A stretch of 64,000 bases of DNA from Collinsella stercoris DSM 13279 (GCF_020735465.1 NZ_CP085935.1:2108001-2172000), one strand, 5' to 3'. Counted from the first letter of the stretch, positions 25,758-42,780 are shown. The notes: a model not told the origin generated them from the letters alone. A program made the numbers and translations.

Positions 25758-26360
25758 ATGAAAAACGTTGAACGCGCAGGAATCACGTTCGGGGCTGCTG
25801 CCCTGACCTTCTTCGCGCCCACCCTGGCTTTTGCGGAAGGCACTGAGTCGGGCGGCGCGGACATCCTCATCCCCAAGATGGCTGAGTTTGTTCCGGCGCT
25901 GATCATCTTCCTGCTCATCTGGTTCTTGCTCGCCAAGTTCGTGTGGCCCAAGGTTATTGGCGCCCTCGACGCTCGCGAGCAGACGATTGAGAGCAGCATC
26001 GAGCAGGCAGACGCCACCAAGGCTGAGGCTGCTGAGATTCGCGATGAGGCTGACGCCATTGTTGCTGACGCCCGTCGTAAGGCATCCGAGATCGTGCTCG
26101 AAGCCCGCTCTGATGCCGAGAAGGAGCGCTCGCGCATCGTCGCCCTCGCTCATAACGATGCGGAGGACATCATCGCCAAGGCGCGCGATCGCGCTGACGA
26201 TGAGATGAAGCGCGCGTATGCTGGCGCCACCGACACCATCGCCAAGATGTCTGTCGCCGTGGCTGGCAAGATCGTGGGCGATACGCTCGCCAATGACGAG
26301 GCTAAGCAGCGCGAGCTCATCAAGAAGTACCTTGCGGAAGTGGGTGCCCTCAATGGCTAG
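25758..26360 (+). CDS. atpF: ATP synthase F0 subunit b
   Basis: Peripheral-stalk subunit: one membrane helix (about 45-65, LIIFLLIWFLLAKFVWP) followed by a long charged coiled coil. The 200 residues are longer than the usual ~160 because of an N-terminal hydrophobic segment ending ...TLAFAEG that looks like a signal peptide, seen in some actinobacterial b subunits. The last eight bases overlap atpH. Confidence 0.94.
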   Translation: MKNVERAGITFGAAALTFFAPTLAFAEGTESGGADILIPKMAEFVPALIIFLLIWFLLAKFVWPKVIGALDAREQTIESSIEQADATKAEAAEIRDEADAIVADARRKASEIVLEARSDAEKERSRIVALAHNDAEDIIAKARDRADDEMKRAYAGATDTIAKMSVAVAGKIVGDTLANDEAKQRELIKKYLAEVGALNG

Positions 26361-26835
26361 CATGCAGATCAGCGACCGTCTCGAAAAGCGCAAGCTCGAG
26401 ACGTACGCTCGGACGCTGCTCGAGGCCGCAAAGACCGAAGGCCGCGTGTATGAGAACCTCGCGCCCCTCAAGGCCGAGGCCGATGCGAGCCCCGAGGTCC
26501 TTTCGGTCCTCTCGCAGATGGCCGCTAATGGCGACTTGGACAAGCTGTCCGATGTGCTCGACCTGTACAGTGAGATGGCCGATGGCGATCAGCAGACGGT
26601 TGGTGTCACGGTTACGACGGCCGTCCCCCTCGACCATGAGCTGCGCGCCCTTATCACGCAAAAGTGCGAGCTTGACCTGGGTTGCAACGTGTTCCTCATC
26701 GAGCGCGTCGACCCGTCGATCATCGGCGGATTGATTCTTTCCGCCAACGGCCGCCGTCGCGATGCGTCGGTGCGCCATCAACTCGAGCAGGCCGGCAAGG
26801 TCATGACTCGAAACGCAACGAATTCGGAGGTATAG
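26353..26835 (+). CDS. atpH: ATP synthase F1 subunit delta
   Basis: OSCP-type subunit connecting the peripheral stalk to the alpha/beta head. The 160 residues start [15 protein letters not shown] and end with the conserved [11 protein letters not shown]...[10 protein letters not shown] motif. ATG 26353 overlaps the atpF end; the longer frame from 26218 would overlap it much further. Confidence 0.93.
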   Translation: MASMQISDRLEKRKLETYARTLLEAAKTEGRVYENLAPLKAEADASPEVLSVLSQMAANGDLDKLSDVLDLYSEMADGDQQTVGVTVTTAVPLDHELRALITQKCELDLGCNVFLIERVDPSIIGGLILSANGRRRDASVRHQLEQAGKVMTRNATNSEV

Positions 26836-26839
26836 CCAC

Positions 26840-28459
26840 ATGTCCGAGGCAATCAATGCCGAGAACATCGAAGAGGTCCTGAGGCGCCGCCTCTTTGACC
26901 TCTCGGCTACCGTCGATACCCAAGAAGTATCTCAAGTAGCCGAGGTGGGCGACGGTATCGCCCATGTCTTCGGTCTCAAGAGCGCCATGGCCGGCGAGCT
27001 GCTCGAGTTCACGAGCTCCGTTACGGGCCGCACGGTCTATGGCCTGGCGCAAAACCTCGACCGCGACGAGGTCGGCGCGGTTCTCTTTGGCGAGGTCGAC
27101 TCTATCAAGGAGGGCGACGCTTGCCGTACCACCGGTCGTGTTATGGATATCCCCGTGGGCCGTGGCATGCTCGGCCGCGTGGTGAATCCGCTCGGCCAGC
27201 CCATCGATGGCAAGGGCAGCATCGGTCAGACGAGCCGTCGTCCCATCGAGTTCAAGGCTCCCGGCGTTATTGAGCGCACTCCGGTGTGCGAGCCCGTTCA
27301 GACAGGCCTGCTCGCCGTCGATTCCATGATTCCGATTGGCCGCGGCCAGCGTGAGCTCATCATCGGGGACCGTAAGACCGGTAAGACCGCCATCGCCGTC
27401 GACGCCATCATCAACCAGCGTGGCGAGGGCATGATTTGCGTGTACGTCGCCGTGGGCCAGAAGGCCTCGACCGTCGCCGCAGTCCGCGAGACCCTGGCCG
27501 CCCATAATGCGCTTGACTACACGGTGATCGTGTCGGCAACCGCCGCTGATTCCGCAGCGCTGCAGTACATCGCGCCCATGGCCGGTGCCGCCATCGGCGA
27601 GTACTTTATGTACAACGGCGAGGATGGCCAGCCTGCGAGCGCGACCAACCCCGGCGGTCATGTCCTGGTGGTGTATGATGATCTGTCCAAGCAGGCTGTC
27701 GCCTACCGTCAGATGTCCCTGACGCTGCGTCGTCCGCCCGGACGCGAGGCCTACCCCGGCGACATCTTCTACTTGCACTCTCGCCTGCTCGAGCGCGCCT
27801 GCAAGCTCTCCGAGGCGAACGGCGGCGGCTCTTTGACCGCCCTGCCGATCATCGAGACGCAGGACGGTGACGTTTCCGCTTACATCCCGACCAACGTGAT
27901 TTCCATTACGGATGGTCAGATTTACCTGCAGTCCGAGCTCTTCCACCAGGGTCAGCGCCCGGCAGTCGACGTCGGCATCTCAGTGTCCCGCGTCGGTGGC
28001 TCTGCCCAGACCAAGGCCATGAAGCAGCAGGCGGGTAACCTGCGCCTGGACCTTGCGTCCTATCGCGAGCTCGCCGGCTTCATGCAGTTCGGCAGCGACT
28101 TGGATGCGGCTACGCAAAAGCAGCTCACCCATGGCGCTCGCATGACCGAGCTTCTCAAGCAGGGCCGCTACAAGGCTCTTGACGTGGTGGAGCAGGTTGC
28201 CGTGCTGTTCGCCGGCAACGAGGGCTACCTGGACGACATGGAGCTTGCGGATATCGTCCCGTTCCGTGACGGCTTGGTGGATTACCTCAAGGGCGCTCAC
28301 CGCAAGCTGCTCGAGGAGTTCCGCACGGCCAAGATGAGCGACGAGGTGGCGCAGCAGCTCGGCACTGCCATCCGTGATTACAAGAGCCAGTTCCTCGCTT
28401 CGCGCGAGGCGCAGGCTTCGGGCGCATCCGCGTCCGATGAGGAAGCGGGAGAGAACTAG
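26840..28459 (+). CDS. atpA: ATP synthase F1 subunit alpha
   Basis: Non-catalytic nucleotide-binding subunit of F1. The 539 residues show the beta-barrel N-domain, Walker A GDRKTGKT at 176-183, the [21 protein letters not shown] signature region and a C-terminal helical bundle with a short acidic tail. It starts four bases after atpH. Confidence 0.98.
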   Translation: MSEAINAENIEEVLRRRLFDLSATVDTQEVSQVAEVGDGIAHVFGLKSAMAGELLEFTSSVTGRTVYGLAQNLDRDEVGAVLFGEVDSIKEGDACRTTGRVMDIPVGRGMLGRVVNPLGQPIDGKGSIGQTSRRPIEFKAPGVIERTPVCEPVQTGLLAVDSMIPIGRGQRELIIGDRKTGKTAIAVDAIINQRGEGMICVYVAVGQKASTVAAVRETLAAHNALDYTVIVSATAADSAALQYIAPMAGAAIGEYFMYNGEDGQPASATNPGGHVLVVYDDLSKQAVAYRQMSLTLRRPPGREAYPGDIFYLHSRLLERACKLSEANGGGSLTALPIIETQDGDVSAYIPTNVISITDGQIYLQSELFHQGQRPAVDVGISVSRVGGSAQTKAMKQQAGNLRLDLASYRELAGFMQFGSDLDAATQKQLTHGARMTELLKQGRYKALDVVEQVAVLFAGNEGYLDDMELADIVPFRDGLVDYLKGAHRKLLEEFRTAKMSDEVAQQLGTAIRDYKSQFLASREAQASGASASDEEAGEN

Positions 28460-28464
28460 GCCCT

Positions 28465-30809
<2,345 letters not shown>

Positions 30810-30812
30810 CAC

Positions 30813-31211
30813 ATGGCCATGAAGCTGCGCGTCGTCTCGCCCGAGGAATGTGTCTTCGAAGGCATGGTCGCCTATGTGGCTGTGCCCTCCACGGCTGGCG
30901 AGTTCGGCATCCTGCCGCATCACGCCAGTGAGATCTGCACGATCGAGAGCGGTCGCATCCGCGTCTCCGAGCAGCAGATGGGCGTGACCGACCGTGTCTT
31001 CGCCGTCGAGGACGGATACGTTCAGGTTGCGAATGACGAGGTCATTGTTTTGGCCACGCGCGCCATCGATACGTCCAAAGTCGATGTGGAGGAAGTTGCG
31101 GCTCGCTTGTCCGACCTTGAGTCCCAGATGGGGAAAATGTCGGAAAATGACGGTCGCCGCGCCTACCTCTATAATGAAATCGCATGGTGCAAGCTGCTGC
31201 TTGCGCAGTAG
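30813..31211 (+). CDS. atpC: ATP synthase F1 subunit epsilon
   Basis: Rotor subunit with regulatory C-terminal helices. The 132 residues open MKLRVVSPEECVFEG, followed by the beta sandwich (GEFGILPHHA) and a two-helix tail. It is the last gene of the operon, three bases after atpD, with a terminator at 31250. Confidence 0.95.
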   Translation: MAMKLRVVSPEECVFEGMVAYVAVPSTAGEFGILPHHASEICTIESGRIRVSEQQMGVTDRVFAVEDGYVQVANDEVIVLATRAIDTSKVDVEEVAARLSDLESQMGKMSENDGRRAYLYNEIAWCKLLLAQ

Positions 31212-31249
31212 GCGATTGCGGGTTCCCGCAAAAGCCCCAAGCGAATGAC

Positions 31250-31282
31250 ATCATGCCCGGGTCGCCCCGGGCATGATTTTTT
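31250..31282 (+). terminator. Terminator between atpC and murA
   Basis: Stem ATCATGCCCGGG / CCCGGGCATGAT (12 bp), loop TCGC, six T (31277-31282). It ends two bases before the murA ribosome site, so either murA is expressed by read-through or its promoter lies upstream of or within this hairpin. Confidence 0.85.
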
Positions 31283-31295
31283 GAAAGGGACACGT

Positions 31296-32579
31296 TTGGA
31301 CATCATCCGCGTTGAGGGTGGCCACGCAATCGAGGGCCGCGTTTGTGTTTCGGGTGCGAAGAACTCCGCGCTCAAGCTCATGGCGGCCACGCTTTTGGCT
31401 CCCGGTAAAACGACTCTCGAGAACGTCCCGAACATCTCGGACGTGCACGTTATGGGCAAGGTGCTCAAGCGCATGGGCGCCGTTATCGAGGTGGTTGACG
31501 AGCATACGCTGATCATCGACACCTCTGCCGTCGATTCGTGGGAGGCCCCGTACGAGCTCGTGGCCAAGATGCGCGCCTCGACTGCCGTCATGGGTCCCTT
31601 GCTCGGCCGCTTTGGCTGTGCCAAGATTGCCATGCCCGGTGGTTGCAACTTGGGCGCTCGCAAGATCGATATGCACATCCTCGGCCTCGAGGCCCTGGGC
31701 GTCGAGTTCGATACCGACCATGGGTATATTCACGCCACGGCTCCGCAGGGGCTGGAGGGGACCTCGGTCACGCTGGAGTTCGCGAGCGTCGGCGCCACGG
31801 AGAACCTGATCATGGCGTCGGTCAAGGCCCGCGGCACCACCGTTATCGACAACGCCGCCCGCGAGCCCGAGATCGTGGACCTCGCCAATATGCTCAACGA
31901 GATGGGCGCGCGCATTACCGGCGCGGGCACGCCGGTCGTCACCATCGAGGGCGTCGACGAGCTTCACCCCGTGACGCATCGCGTGGTCGGCGACCGCATC
32001 GAAGCGGGCACCTTCATCGTGGCGGCGGCGCTCATGGCGGGCCCCGCCGGCGTGGAGGTCGTCGGGTTCAACCCGCATCATCTGGGCATGGTCATCAAGA
32101 AGTTCGAGACCATGGGAATCCAGATCGAGCGCATCGACAACGGCGTTCGCGTGTTCCGCTGCGAGCAGTTCGCCCCGGTCGACATTCAGACCCTGCCGTT
32201 CCCTGGGTTCCCCACCGACATGCAGGCGCAGGTCATGGTGCTCTCCGCCTTGGCGCAGGGCAACTCCATCATCACCGAGAACATCTTCGAGAATCGCTTC
32301 ATGTTCGCCTCCGAGCTCGTTCGCATGGGTGCCGAGATCCGCGTCGAGGGGCACCACGCCATGATTCACGGTGTGGATGGCTTCTCGGGTGCGCAGGTGA
32401 CCTCTCCGGACCTGCGTGGTGGCGCCGCCTTGGTCATTGCCGGGCTGATCGCCGACGGGTACACAGAGGTCTCGGCGATTCACCACATCTATAGGGGCTA
32501 CGAGCGATTCGTCGAGAAGCTGAGCAATCTCGGCGCTTCGATCGAGTGCGTCGCCCTGCCCGATCCAATTGACGATTAG
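31296..32579 (+). CDS. murA: UDP-GlcNAc 1-carboxyvinyltransferase
   Basis: First committed step of peptidoglycan synthesis, adding enolpyruvate to UDP-GlcNAc. The 427 residues contain [15 protein letters not shown] near the start and the active-site cysteine C117 in [15 protein letters not shown]; this is the residue alkylated by fosfomycin, and Asp-type resistance is not present. A TTG start at 31296 is chosen because AAAGGGA lies five bases upstream and the usual N-terminus LDIIRVEGG follows; the upstream ATG at 31245 would lie inside the terminator hairpin. Confidence 0.95.
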   Translation: MDIIRVEGGHAIEGRVCVSGAKNSALKLMAATLLAPGKTTLENVPNISDVHVMGKVLKRMGAVIEVVDEHTLIIDTSAVDSWEAPYELVAKMRASTAVMGPLLGRFGCAKIAMPGGCNLGARKIDMHILGLEALGVEFDTDHGYIHATAPQGLEGTSVTLEFASVGATENLIMASVKARGTTVIDNAAREPEIVDLANMLNEMGARITGAGTPVVTIEGVDELHPVTHRVVGDRIEAGTFIVAAALMAGPAGVEVVGFNPHHLGMVIKKFETMGIQIERIDNGVRVFRCEQFAPVDIQTLPFPGFPTDMQAQVMVLSALAQGNSIITENIFENRFMFASELVRMGAEIRVEGHHAMIHGVDGFSGAQVTSPDLRGGAALVIAGLIADGYTEVSAIHHIYRGYERFVEKLSNLGASIECVALPDPIDD

Positions 32580-32598
32580 CGAGTAAATGTAGGTAGTT

Positions 32599-33741
32599 AT
32601 GGGCCATCGTAAAAAGCCAATTCAGGAGGGGCACCGTCCCTCGACCGGAGCGAGCAGCCGGATTTACAGTCGTGAGAACGTGGGGCGCTATTCGGAGCGC
32701 GCCCGCCAGCGTCGTCGGGGCCGCATGATCAAGCGGGGCGTCCTCGGTGGCCTGTTGGCCGTCCTGCTCGTCGGTGTTGTCGGTGTGGGCGCATGGTTCA
32801 CGCGCGTGGTGGACAACCTTGGAGGCAACGGCCTCATCGATGGCGGGATCCGGGCTATCTTGAGCGACTCGGACGTCGCCCGCGAGCCGTTCTACGTGTT
32901 GCTCTTGGGCACCGACGGCCGCCCGGGCGAGGAGGTCTATCGTTCGGACTCCATCATCCTGGCGCGCATCGACCCCACGGAAAAGAAGGCGTCGCTCATC
33001 TCCATCCCGCGTGACACCATGGTCGTGTATAACGGGGAGACCATGAAGATCAACGCCACGCATGCTGCGGGTGGCCCCGAGGGCGTTGTCCAGGCGGTGA
33101 ACGATCTGTGCTTTAACGGCGAGCAGAAGATCTCCCACTACGCCGAGATCAACTTTGAGGGCATGGAGGATCTCATCGATGCGGTCGGCGGCATCGATCT
33201 TGAGGCGACCGAGGAGGTCGACGACCCCGAGCATCTCGACATCAAGATCGAGAAGGGCTTCCAGCATATGGACGGCGCCACCGCGCTCACCTACGCCCGC
33301 TGCCGCTACACGTATGTCGATGGCGACTTCACGCGCATGCGTCATCAGCGCCAGGTCTTGAGCGCCCTCGCGAAAAAAATCCTGAACGACCTCGATCCGG
33401 CCACGATCATGGGCACGGTCGAGGAGCTCTCCAAGGTCGTCATCACCACGTTGGGCGTTCAGGACATCGTGTCGGTGGCAAACGCGATGCGCGGCATGGA
33501 CGTCGAAAACGACATGTATGTGGCAAACGTTCCCTCCTACGCCGACGAGACGACCTGTGTGAACGGCGTGAGCTACGTGTTCGTGTATGAGGACAAGTTG
33601 GCCGAGATGATGCAGCGTCTCGATGCGGGCGAGAATCCCGAGGGCCCGCAGACGATGGGTGAGGACACCTCGGGCGCCTCGACGGCGGGCGACATCATGA
33701 CCGATTCCTCGTCGGAGACCGATGGCGAAGGCGTCGAGTAG
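32599..33741 (+). CDS. LytR-CpsA-Psr family cell-wall ligase
   Basis: Membrane-anchored phosphotransferase family that attaches teichoic acids, polysaccharides or similar polymers to peptidoglycan. The 380 residues have a basic cytoplasmic segment (1-43), one membrane helix (about 44-67) and the LCP domain (about 97-250) with LLGTDGRPGE, YRSDSIILARID, SIPRDTMV and TYARCRYTYVDGDFTRMRHQRQV, which holds the conserved Arg/Asp set. The acidic C-terminal tail is Ser/Thr/Asp rich. It lies 19 bp after murA, consistent with a cell-wall unit. The attached polymer is unknown. Confidence 0.92.
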   Translation: MGHRKKPIQEGHRPSTGASSRIYSRENVGRYSERARQRRRGRMIKRGVLGGLLAVLLVGVVGVGAWFTRVVDNLGGNGLIDGGIRAILSDSDVAREPFYVLLLGTDGRPGEEVYRSDSIILARIDPTEKKASLISIPRDTMVVYNGETMKINATHAAGGPEGVVQAVNDLCFNGEQKISHYAEINFEGMEDLIDAVGGIDLEATEEVDDPEHLDIKIEKGFQHMDGATALTYARCRYTYVDGDFTRMRHQRQVLSALAKKILNDLDPATIMGTVEELSKVVITTLGVQDIVSVANAMRGMDVENDMYVANVPSYADETTCVNGVSYVFVYEDKLAEMMQRLDAGENPEGPQTMGEDTSGASTAGDIMTDSSSETDGEGVE

Positions 33742-33790
33742 CGCTTTGCGCCAACCGGGGCTCTGAGCCCCCAGTCGGCCCCTTTGACTC

Positions 33791-33825
33791 AAAAGCACCC
33801 CTGGCATACGCTTGGGGTGCTTTTT
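33791..33825 (+). terminator. Terminator after the LCP gene
   Basis: AAAAGCACCCC / GGGGTGCTTTT stem (33791-33801 with 33814-33824), 12-base loop, T-run included in the stem; it may work in both directions. Confidence 0.75.
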
Positions 33826-33870
33826 CGTTATCGCCCCATGGCGAGACCCAAAGACATGGAGGACGCGAAC

Positions 33871-35100
33871 ATGACCGATGTTCTGGAGAGATTTTTACGG
33901 TACGTGCAGGTGGACACGCAGTCGGCGGATGAGCACTGCGATCAGGTGCCGTCGACCGATATTCAGTTTGACCTCGCGCGCTTGCTGGCGGACGAGTTGG
34001 GGGAGATGGGCGCCCGCGATGTGACGGTGACCGAGCACGCCTATGTCACGGCGCTGATCCCGCCGTCGCCCGGATCTGAGGACCGCCCCAAGCTCGGCTT
34101 GATCGCGCATCTCGACACCACCGAACAGGCCCCTGGTTTTGGGGTCAAGCCGCATGTCCTCACCTACGATGGAGGGGATCTGGTGTGCGGCACGGTCGAC
34201 GGCAAGCCCGTCTCGATCAGCCCTGAGCTTCTCCCCGCCCTCAACGACCTGGTGGGCGAGGAGCTCGTGTGCACCGACGGCACCACCTTGCTCGGTGCCG
34301 ATGACAAGGCGGGCGTCGCTGAGATCATGGCGCTCGCCGCGCTGCTGTGCGAGCATCCCGAGTTGCCTCACCCGGCGATCGGCATTTGCTTTTGCCCCGA
34401 CGAGGAGATCGGTCACGGGGCGGAGCTGCTCGACGTCGAGGGCTTTGGCTGCACGTACGCCTACACGGTTGACGGCGGTCCGATCGGCGAGCTCGAGTGG
34501 GAGTGCTTCAACGCCGCCGAGGCGGTCGTGAGCTTCCAGGGATTCTCAATCCATCCCGGTGACTCAAAGGGACGCATGGTCAATGCGGGAGAGCTCTTCC
34601 ATCGCTTCCATGGGCTGCTCCCGGCCGCCCAACGGCCCGAATATACAGAAGGCTATGAGGGCTTCTATTATCTAGAGGGCGTGAGCGCCACGGTCGAGCA
34701 CGCCACGGCACGCTATATCATTCGCGATCATGACGCCGGAAAGTTCCAGGCAAAGATCGACCACCTGCTCTCCGCCGCCGCCTTTGTCAATGAGGAGCAG
34801 GGCCGCGAGCGCGTGACGGTCGAGATCAAGCAGCAGTACCGCAACATGGCGGAAGTCGTCGCTGAGTACCCCGAGCTCATCGAGGAGGCCAAGCACGCGT
34901 TTGAGGAGGAGGGCATCGCCCCGAACGTGATTCCCATCCGCGGCGGAACGGACGGCGCGCAGCTGTCGTTCCGCGGCCTGCCCTGCCCCAACCTTTCGAC
35001 GGGCGCGTTTTGCTGCCATGGCGTGAACGAATTCATCCCGGTGCGGTCGCTCGAGACGATGGTTCGAGTCCTCGAGCGCCTTGTGGCCCGCTTCGCGTAG
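33871..35100 (+). CDS. pepT: Peptidase T (tripeptidase)
   Basis: M20-family zinc aminotripeptidase. The 409 residues show metal-ligand motifs AHLDTTEQ, LGADDKAG and PDEEIGHGAE, and the C-terminal RGGTDGAQLSFRGLPCPNLSTGAF segment typical of PepT. ATG 33871 follows ATGGAGGACGCGAAC; the longer frame from 33784 runs through the preceding terminator. Confidence 0.96.
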   Translation: MTDVLERFLRYVQVDTQSADEHCDQVPSTDIQFDLARLLADELGEMGARDVTVTEHAYVTALIPPSPGSEDRPKLGLIAHLDTTEQAPGFGVKPHVLTYDGGDLVCGTVDGKPVSISPELLPALNDLVGEELVCTDGTTLLGADDKAGVAEIMALAALLCEHPELPHPAIGICFCPDEEIGHGAELLDVEGFGCTYAYTVDGGPIGELEWECFNAAEAVVSFQGFSIHPGDSKGRMVNAGELFHRFHGLLPAAQRPEYTEGYEGFYYLEGVSATVEHATARYIIRDHDAGKFQAKIDHLLSAAAFVNEEQGRERVTVEIKQQYRNMAEVVAEYPELIEEAKHAFEEEGIAPNVIPIRGGTDGAQLSFRGLPCPNLSTGAFCCHGVNEFIPVRSLETMVRVLERLVARFA

Positions 35101-35125
35101 CGTGGAGACCGGGGGTGTTCGGCGT

Positions 35126-35154
35126 TTGACTCCCGCGTCGGCCTCTCGTAGGGT
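35126..35154 (+). promoter_or_regulatory. Promoter of the DtxR-family gene
   Basis: TTGACT (35126-35131), 17-bp spacer, TAGGGT (35149-35154); the start codon is 40 bp downstream, with GAGAAGGGAAAC between. Confidence 0.6.
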
Positions 35155-35193
35155 ACTATGCTACAAAACGGTTAGAGAAGGGAAACATCTGCC

Positions 35194-35622
35194 ATGGAGC
35201 ATGGGGAGACGGCTGTCGAGCATCATCTGACGATGGCGAACGAGGACTATCTCGAGTGCATCGTGCGCATTGAGTGTGAGGACGGCAATGACAACGAGGC
35301 CGGCATTAGGTCCGTTGACATCGCGCAGCGCCTAGACGTGTCCAAGGCATCGGTGAACAAGGCGATCACCGCCCTTAAAACACAGGGCATGGTCGAGCAG
35401 TCGCATTACGGCAAGGTCCGCCTGACTTCCCTGGGAAGGGAGATCGGGTCTGCCGTGTGGCGCCGGCATCGCATGCTTCGGGCCTTTCTTGTTGATGAGC
35501 TCGGCGTGGATTTCGATCGAGCCGACTCGGAGGCTTGCGTTATGGAACATGCCCTGTCGGAAGACACGATGAACCGCTGGCTGTCCCATCTTGAGGAGTC
35601 GGGAATCTCCATCGACGATTAG
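35194..35622 (+). CDS. DtxR/MntR-family metal-dependent regulator
   Basis: Winged-helix repressor family that responds to Fe(II) or Mn(II). The 142 residues carry the N-terminal HTH (MANEDYLECIVRIE...SVDIAQRLDVSKASVNKAITALKTQGMVEQ) and the dimerisation region (RRHRMLRAFLVDELGVD...EACVMEHALSEDT), in which E, C and H are metal ligands. There is no SH3-like third domain, so it resembles MntR more than DtxR. No metal transporter is adjacent. It has its own promoter and a terminator at 35677. Confidence 0.88.
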   Translation: MEHGETAVEHHLTMANEDYLECIVRIECEDGNDNEAGIRSVDIAQRLDVSKASVNKAITALKTQGMVEQSHYGKVRLTSLGREIGSAVWRRHRMLRAFLVDELGVDFDRADSEACVMEHALSEDTMNRWLSHLEESGISIDD

Positions 35623-35676
35623 CGTCACGTCGCTGCGCGCCGGCCTGATCGGTTGATTCCGCGCAAATGGGTCACG

Positions 35677-35724
35677 TCCCGCCCCCATGGAGCAGATCGC
35701 TTCGTGAGGGCGGGATTTTCTTTC
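35677..35724 (+). terminator. Terminator after the DtxR-family gene
   Basis: Stem TCCCGCCC / GGGCGGGA (35677-35684 with 35708-35715) with a 23-base loop, followed by TTTTCTTTC. Confidence 0.6.
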
Positions 35725-35832
35725 TTACAGTTTGCTTGGATTCGTCCCCATCCGGTTGGCTCGCATGACTTGGGGTATATCGAACAAGGCATGGGCAATG
35801 CGATTGAGTCACTGTGAGGAGTGCATGCGCGC

Positions 35833-37230
35833 ATGAGCGCGATACTACGATTCGGAACAGATGGTTGGCGTGCTCGCCTTGATGGCGACTTTACCAACGA
35901 GAACGTCATACGAGTGGCGGACGCCGCGGGGGCCCTGTGGGCACAGCAAGCGACCGGTTCGCTGGTTTACGTCGGCTTTGACACGCGTCCCGGCGCCAAG
36001 GACTTTGCGCGCTTGGCTGCCAAGGTGCTTGCGGCGCACGGTCTTGTGGTCAAGGTGTCAGATCGCTATGTTCCCACGCCCGCCCTTGCGTGGACGGTTG
36101 CCCAAGACGCGCGCGCCGTGGGCGGCCTTATGGTGACCGGCTCCCACAATCCCAATGACTATCAAGGCATTAAGTTGCGGATGGCCGATGGCGGTGTGGG
36201 CTCCGAAGAGTTTTACGAGGAACTGCAGCGCACGATCGACCCGGACCCTACAAGCGACCGAGGCCCCATACAAGAGACGGATTTCCTCACGCCGTATTTT
36301 GACCACCTCTATACCATGGTCGATGCGGAACGCATCAACGCGGCGCATCTCAAATTGGTCTATGACCCGCTGTACGGCTCGGCGAGTGGGTATTTTGCAG
36401 ACCTCTTGCGGGCGATGGGCATCGATGTGACCGAAATCCATGGAACGGTAGACGAAGAAACGGATGCGACGCACCCGGAGCCCATCGAGCCGTGGGTAGA
36501 CGACTGCGAACGCGCCGTTGTGGAGTGCGGGGCATGCGCCGGCTTGGTCAACGACGGCGACGGGGATCGAGTCGGCGCCGTCGACGAGCACGGGCGGTTC
36601 GTCAATTCGCAAAAGGTCATCGCGATCATCCTGGGACATCTGTGCAAGAACCGCGGATGGTCGGGTCGCGTTGTCCTCAACCTGTCCTCGTCGATCTTGA
36701 CGCGCCGCGTCGCAAAAGAGCTCGGGTGCAGGCTTTCAATCAAGCCGGTCGGTTTCAAACATATATATAGCGAGATGAAAAAGCACGACGTCTTGCTCGG
36801 CGGGGGAGAGGCCGGCGGTATAGGTATTGCCTGCCATATGCCGGAGCGCGACGGCATCCTTACCAACTTGCTGCTGTGTGAGGCGATGGCAGAGACGGGC
36901 AAGACGCCGGGCGAGTTGGTCGAGGAACTTGAGGATCGCTGCGGGCGCTATCACTATGCAAGGCGAGACTTGCGGGTCGACCCCGAGGTCATCGAGATGT
37001 TCCGCACGATCCTACCGGGTCTGAACCCGCCCGTCGTTGCAGGAAGGGTGCCCGTGGCCGTGAGCCATATGGACGGCTTGAGGTTGGAATTTGCCGATGA
37101 ATCGTGGCTGCTCCTGCGCCCCTCGGGCACGGAGCCGGTTGTCCGCGTGTATGCAGAGGCATCTACGATCGAGTTGCGAGATGAATTGCTCGAGGCCGGA
37201 ACTGATTTGGCTCACGGTGAGTTCTCTTGA
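35833..37230 (+). CDS. Phosphoglucomutase/phosphomannomutase family enzyme
   Basis: Alpha-D-phosphohexomutase of 465 residues. The phosphoserine S104 is in VTGSHNPNDYQG, the magnesium loop is DGDGDR at 241-246, the sugar loop is GGGEAGGIG and the phosphate-binding loop is RPSGTEPVVRVY. It could act on glucose, mannose or glucosamine phosphates; GEAGG differs from the GEXSGH of the clear PMM/PGM types, so the substrate is not assigned. ATG 35833 was chosen over the in-frame GTG at 35821, which overlaps the GAGGAG ribosome site. Confidence 0.88.
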   Translation: MSAILRFGTDGWRARLDGDFTNENVIRVADAAGALWAQQATGSLVYVGFDTRPGAKDFARLAAKVLAAHGLVVKVSDRYVPTPALAWTVAQDARAVGGLMVTGSHNPNDYQGIKLRMADGGVGSEEFYEELQRTIDPDPTSDRGPIQETDFLTPYFDHLYTMVDAERINAAHLKLVYDPLYGSASGYFADLLRAMGIDVTEIHGTVDEETDATHPEPIEPWVDDCERAVVECGACAGLVNDGDGDRVGAVDEHGRFVNSQKVIAIILGHLCKNRGWSGRVVLNLSSSILTRRVAKELGCRLSIKPVGFKHIYSEMKKHDVLLGGGEAGGIGIACHMPERDGILTNLLLCEAMAETGKTPGELVEELEDRCGRYHYARRDLRVDPEVIEMFRTILPGLNPPVVAGRVPVAVSHMDGLRLEFADESWLLLRPSGTEPVVRVYAEASTIELRDELLEAGTDLAHGEFS

Positions 37231-37709
37231 GGTAAAGGCAGCGAGTAAGGGCAGCGAGTCAGAGTTCTCACAGGTAACCGACCATATTCGTGCTAGCGTG
37301 CGATCCTATCTATATGGATAGGAAGCTTCCATCTGGAAACGATTTGTGTACAACATGTGGAGACGTAAATAGTCGCCCCCGCGCCCTCCCGACTCTGGCA
37401 ATATATCTCCTTGCCGCGCGGGTGGCCGAGCGAAGACGAGGCCGACGGACCCGCGGCGGGTACCTTGAGAACCGGATACCGCGAAGAGACGGAAATGAAG
37501 TGGAGACACCATTTTAACAGGTGTCACAGTGATGTACTTTTCAAGATGTGTAAGGTCCGAGCCCTGAGGGCTCGGCACCCGTTTCAACTTCCTTGAACCA
37601 GTTTACACGCTGAGCATCGAATGGAATCCGAACCAGCATGCATGCTGGTCGGGACGGGCTCACCCCGCCGAACCATGATCGCGACCGGACCGCGCGTCCG
37701 GCCATCATA
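37231..37709 (+). other. Leader region of rRNA operon 1
   Basis: 478 bp without a gene. Up to 37346 it is unique and contains small palindromes, CCTATC-TATATG-GATAGG (37303-37320) and GGAAGCTTCC. From 37347 on, it is nearly identical to the leader of operon 2 (43830 on). The shared part contains several GC-rich hairpins, including GAGCCCTGAGGGCTC, and presumably the rrn promoter, processing and antitermination sites. I could not place the promoter with confidence. Confidence 0.6.
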
Positions 37710-39216
<1,507 letters not shown>

Positions 39217-39540
39217 CTAGGGAGCGAGAGCGCTTTCTGAAAGCACTAGAGAACCATATCTCACAATTGTTGCGGCGCAGGTGTGCCCGCGTCCCCGCTT
39301 CCGTGCCGTCCCTTCGCGTGTCCGGTCCCCGGGGTCACCCCGCGTACCTTGAGAGCCGCATAGCGACAAGACGGATCTAGAGAGAGATCTGATCGATTCT
39401 TCTATATCGAGATATGAGATATATCTTCCAATCTGCATATATAGTAAGTTGCATGACGATCGCCGGTGGCGCTGAGCCACCTGGCGTATGCGACACCCAG
39501 ACATTCAAGTGTCTAGATACGGCGTCCCGCACGGAAGGTG
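39217..39540 (+). other. 16S-23S spacer, operon 1, no tRNA
   Basis: 324 bp with hairpins and AT-rich stretches; no tRNA-Ile or tRNA-Ala cloverleaf was found. The end contains GTCTAGATACGGCGTCCCGC, which pairs with GCGGGACGCC...GTATCTA after 23S (42523-42551) as the 23S processing stem. The part TACCTTGAGAGCCGCATAGCG resembles TACCTTGAGAACCGGATACCG in the 16S leader. Confidence 0.8.
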
Positions 39541-42514
<2,974 letters not shown>

Positions 42515-42660
42515 TCCGACCGGCGGGACGCCATACATGCAAGTATCTAAGGTGTCGCGTCGTCAAGGTCAGGTCGATCGAAGTTCCGTCTCTCGAAGTC
42601 GCTGTGCGGCCCTCAGGGCACGCGCGTGTCACCCGGGTGGGAGGCCCGAGAGCCGCCCAC

Positions 42661-42780
42661 CGGTCAGCGGCCATTGCGTGCGGGGCACGCCCGGTCCCAT
42701 TCCGAACCCGGAAGCTAAGCCGCACCGCGCCGATGGTACTGCGGGGGAAGCCCGTGGGAGAGCAGGGCGCCGCTGACCGG
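42661..42780 (+). rRNA. 5S ribosomal RNA, operon 1
   Basis: About 120 bp with terminal stem GGTCAGCGGC / GCCGCTGACC, CCATTCCGAACCCGGAAGCTAAG and GCGCCGATGGTACTGCGGGGG. The flanks GAGAGCCG-CCCACCGG and CCGGTGG-CGGCTCTC extend the stem as a processing helix. Confidence 0.97.
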
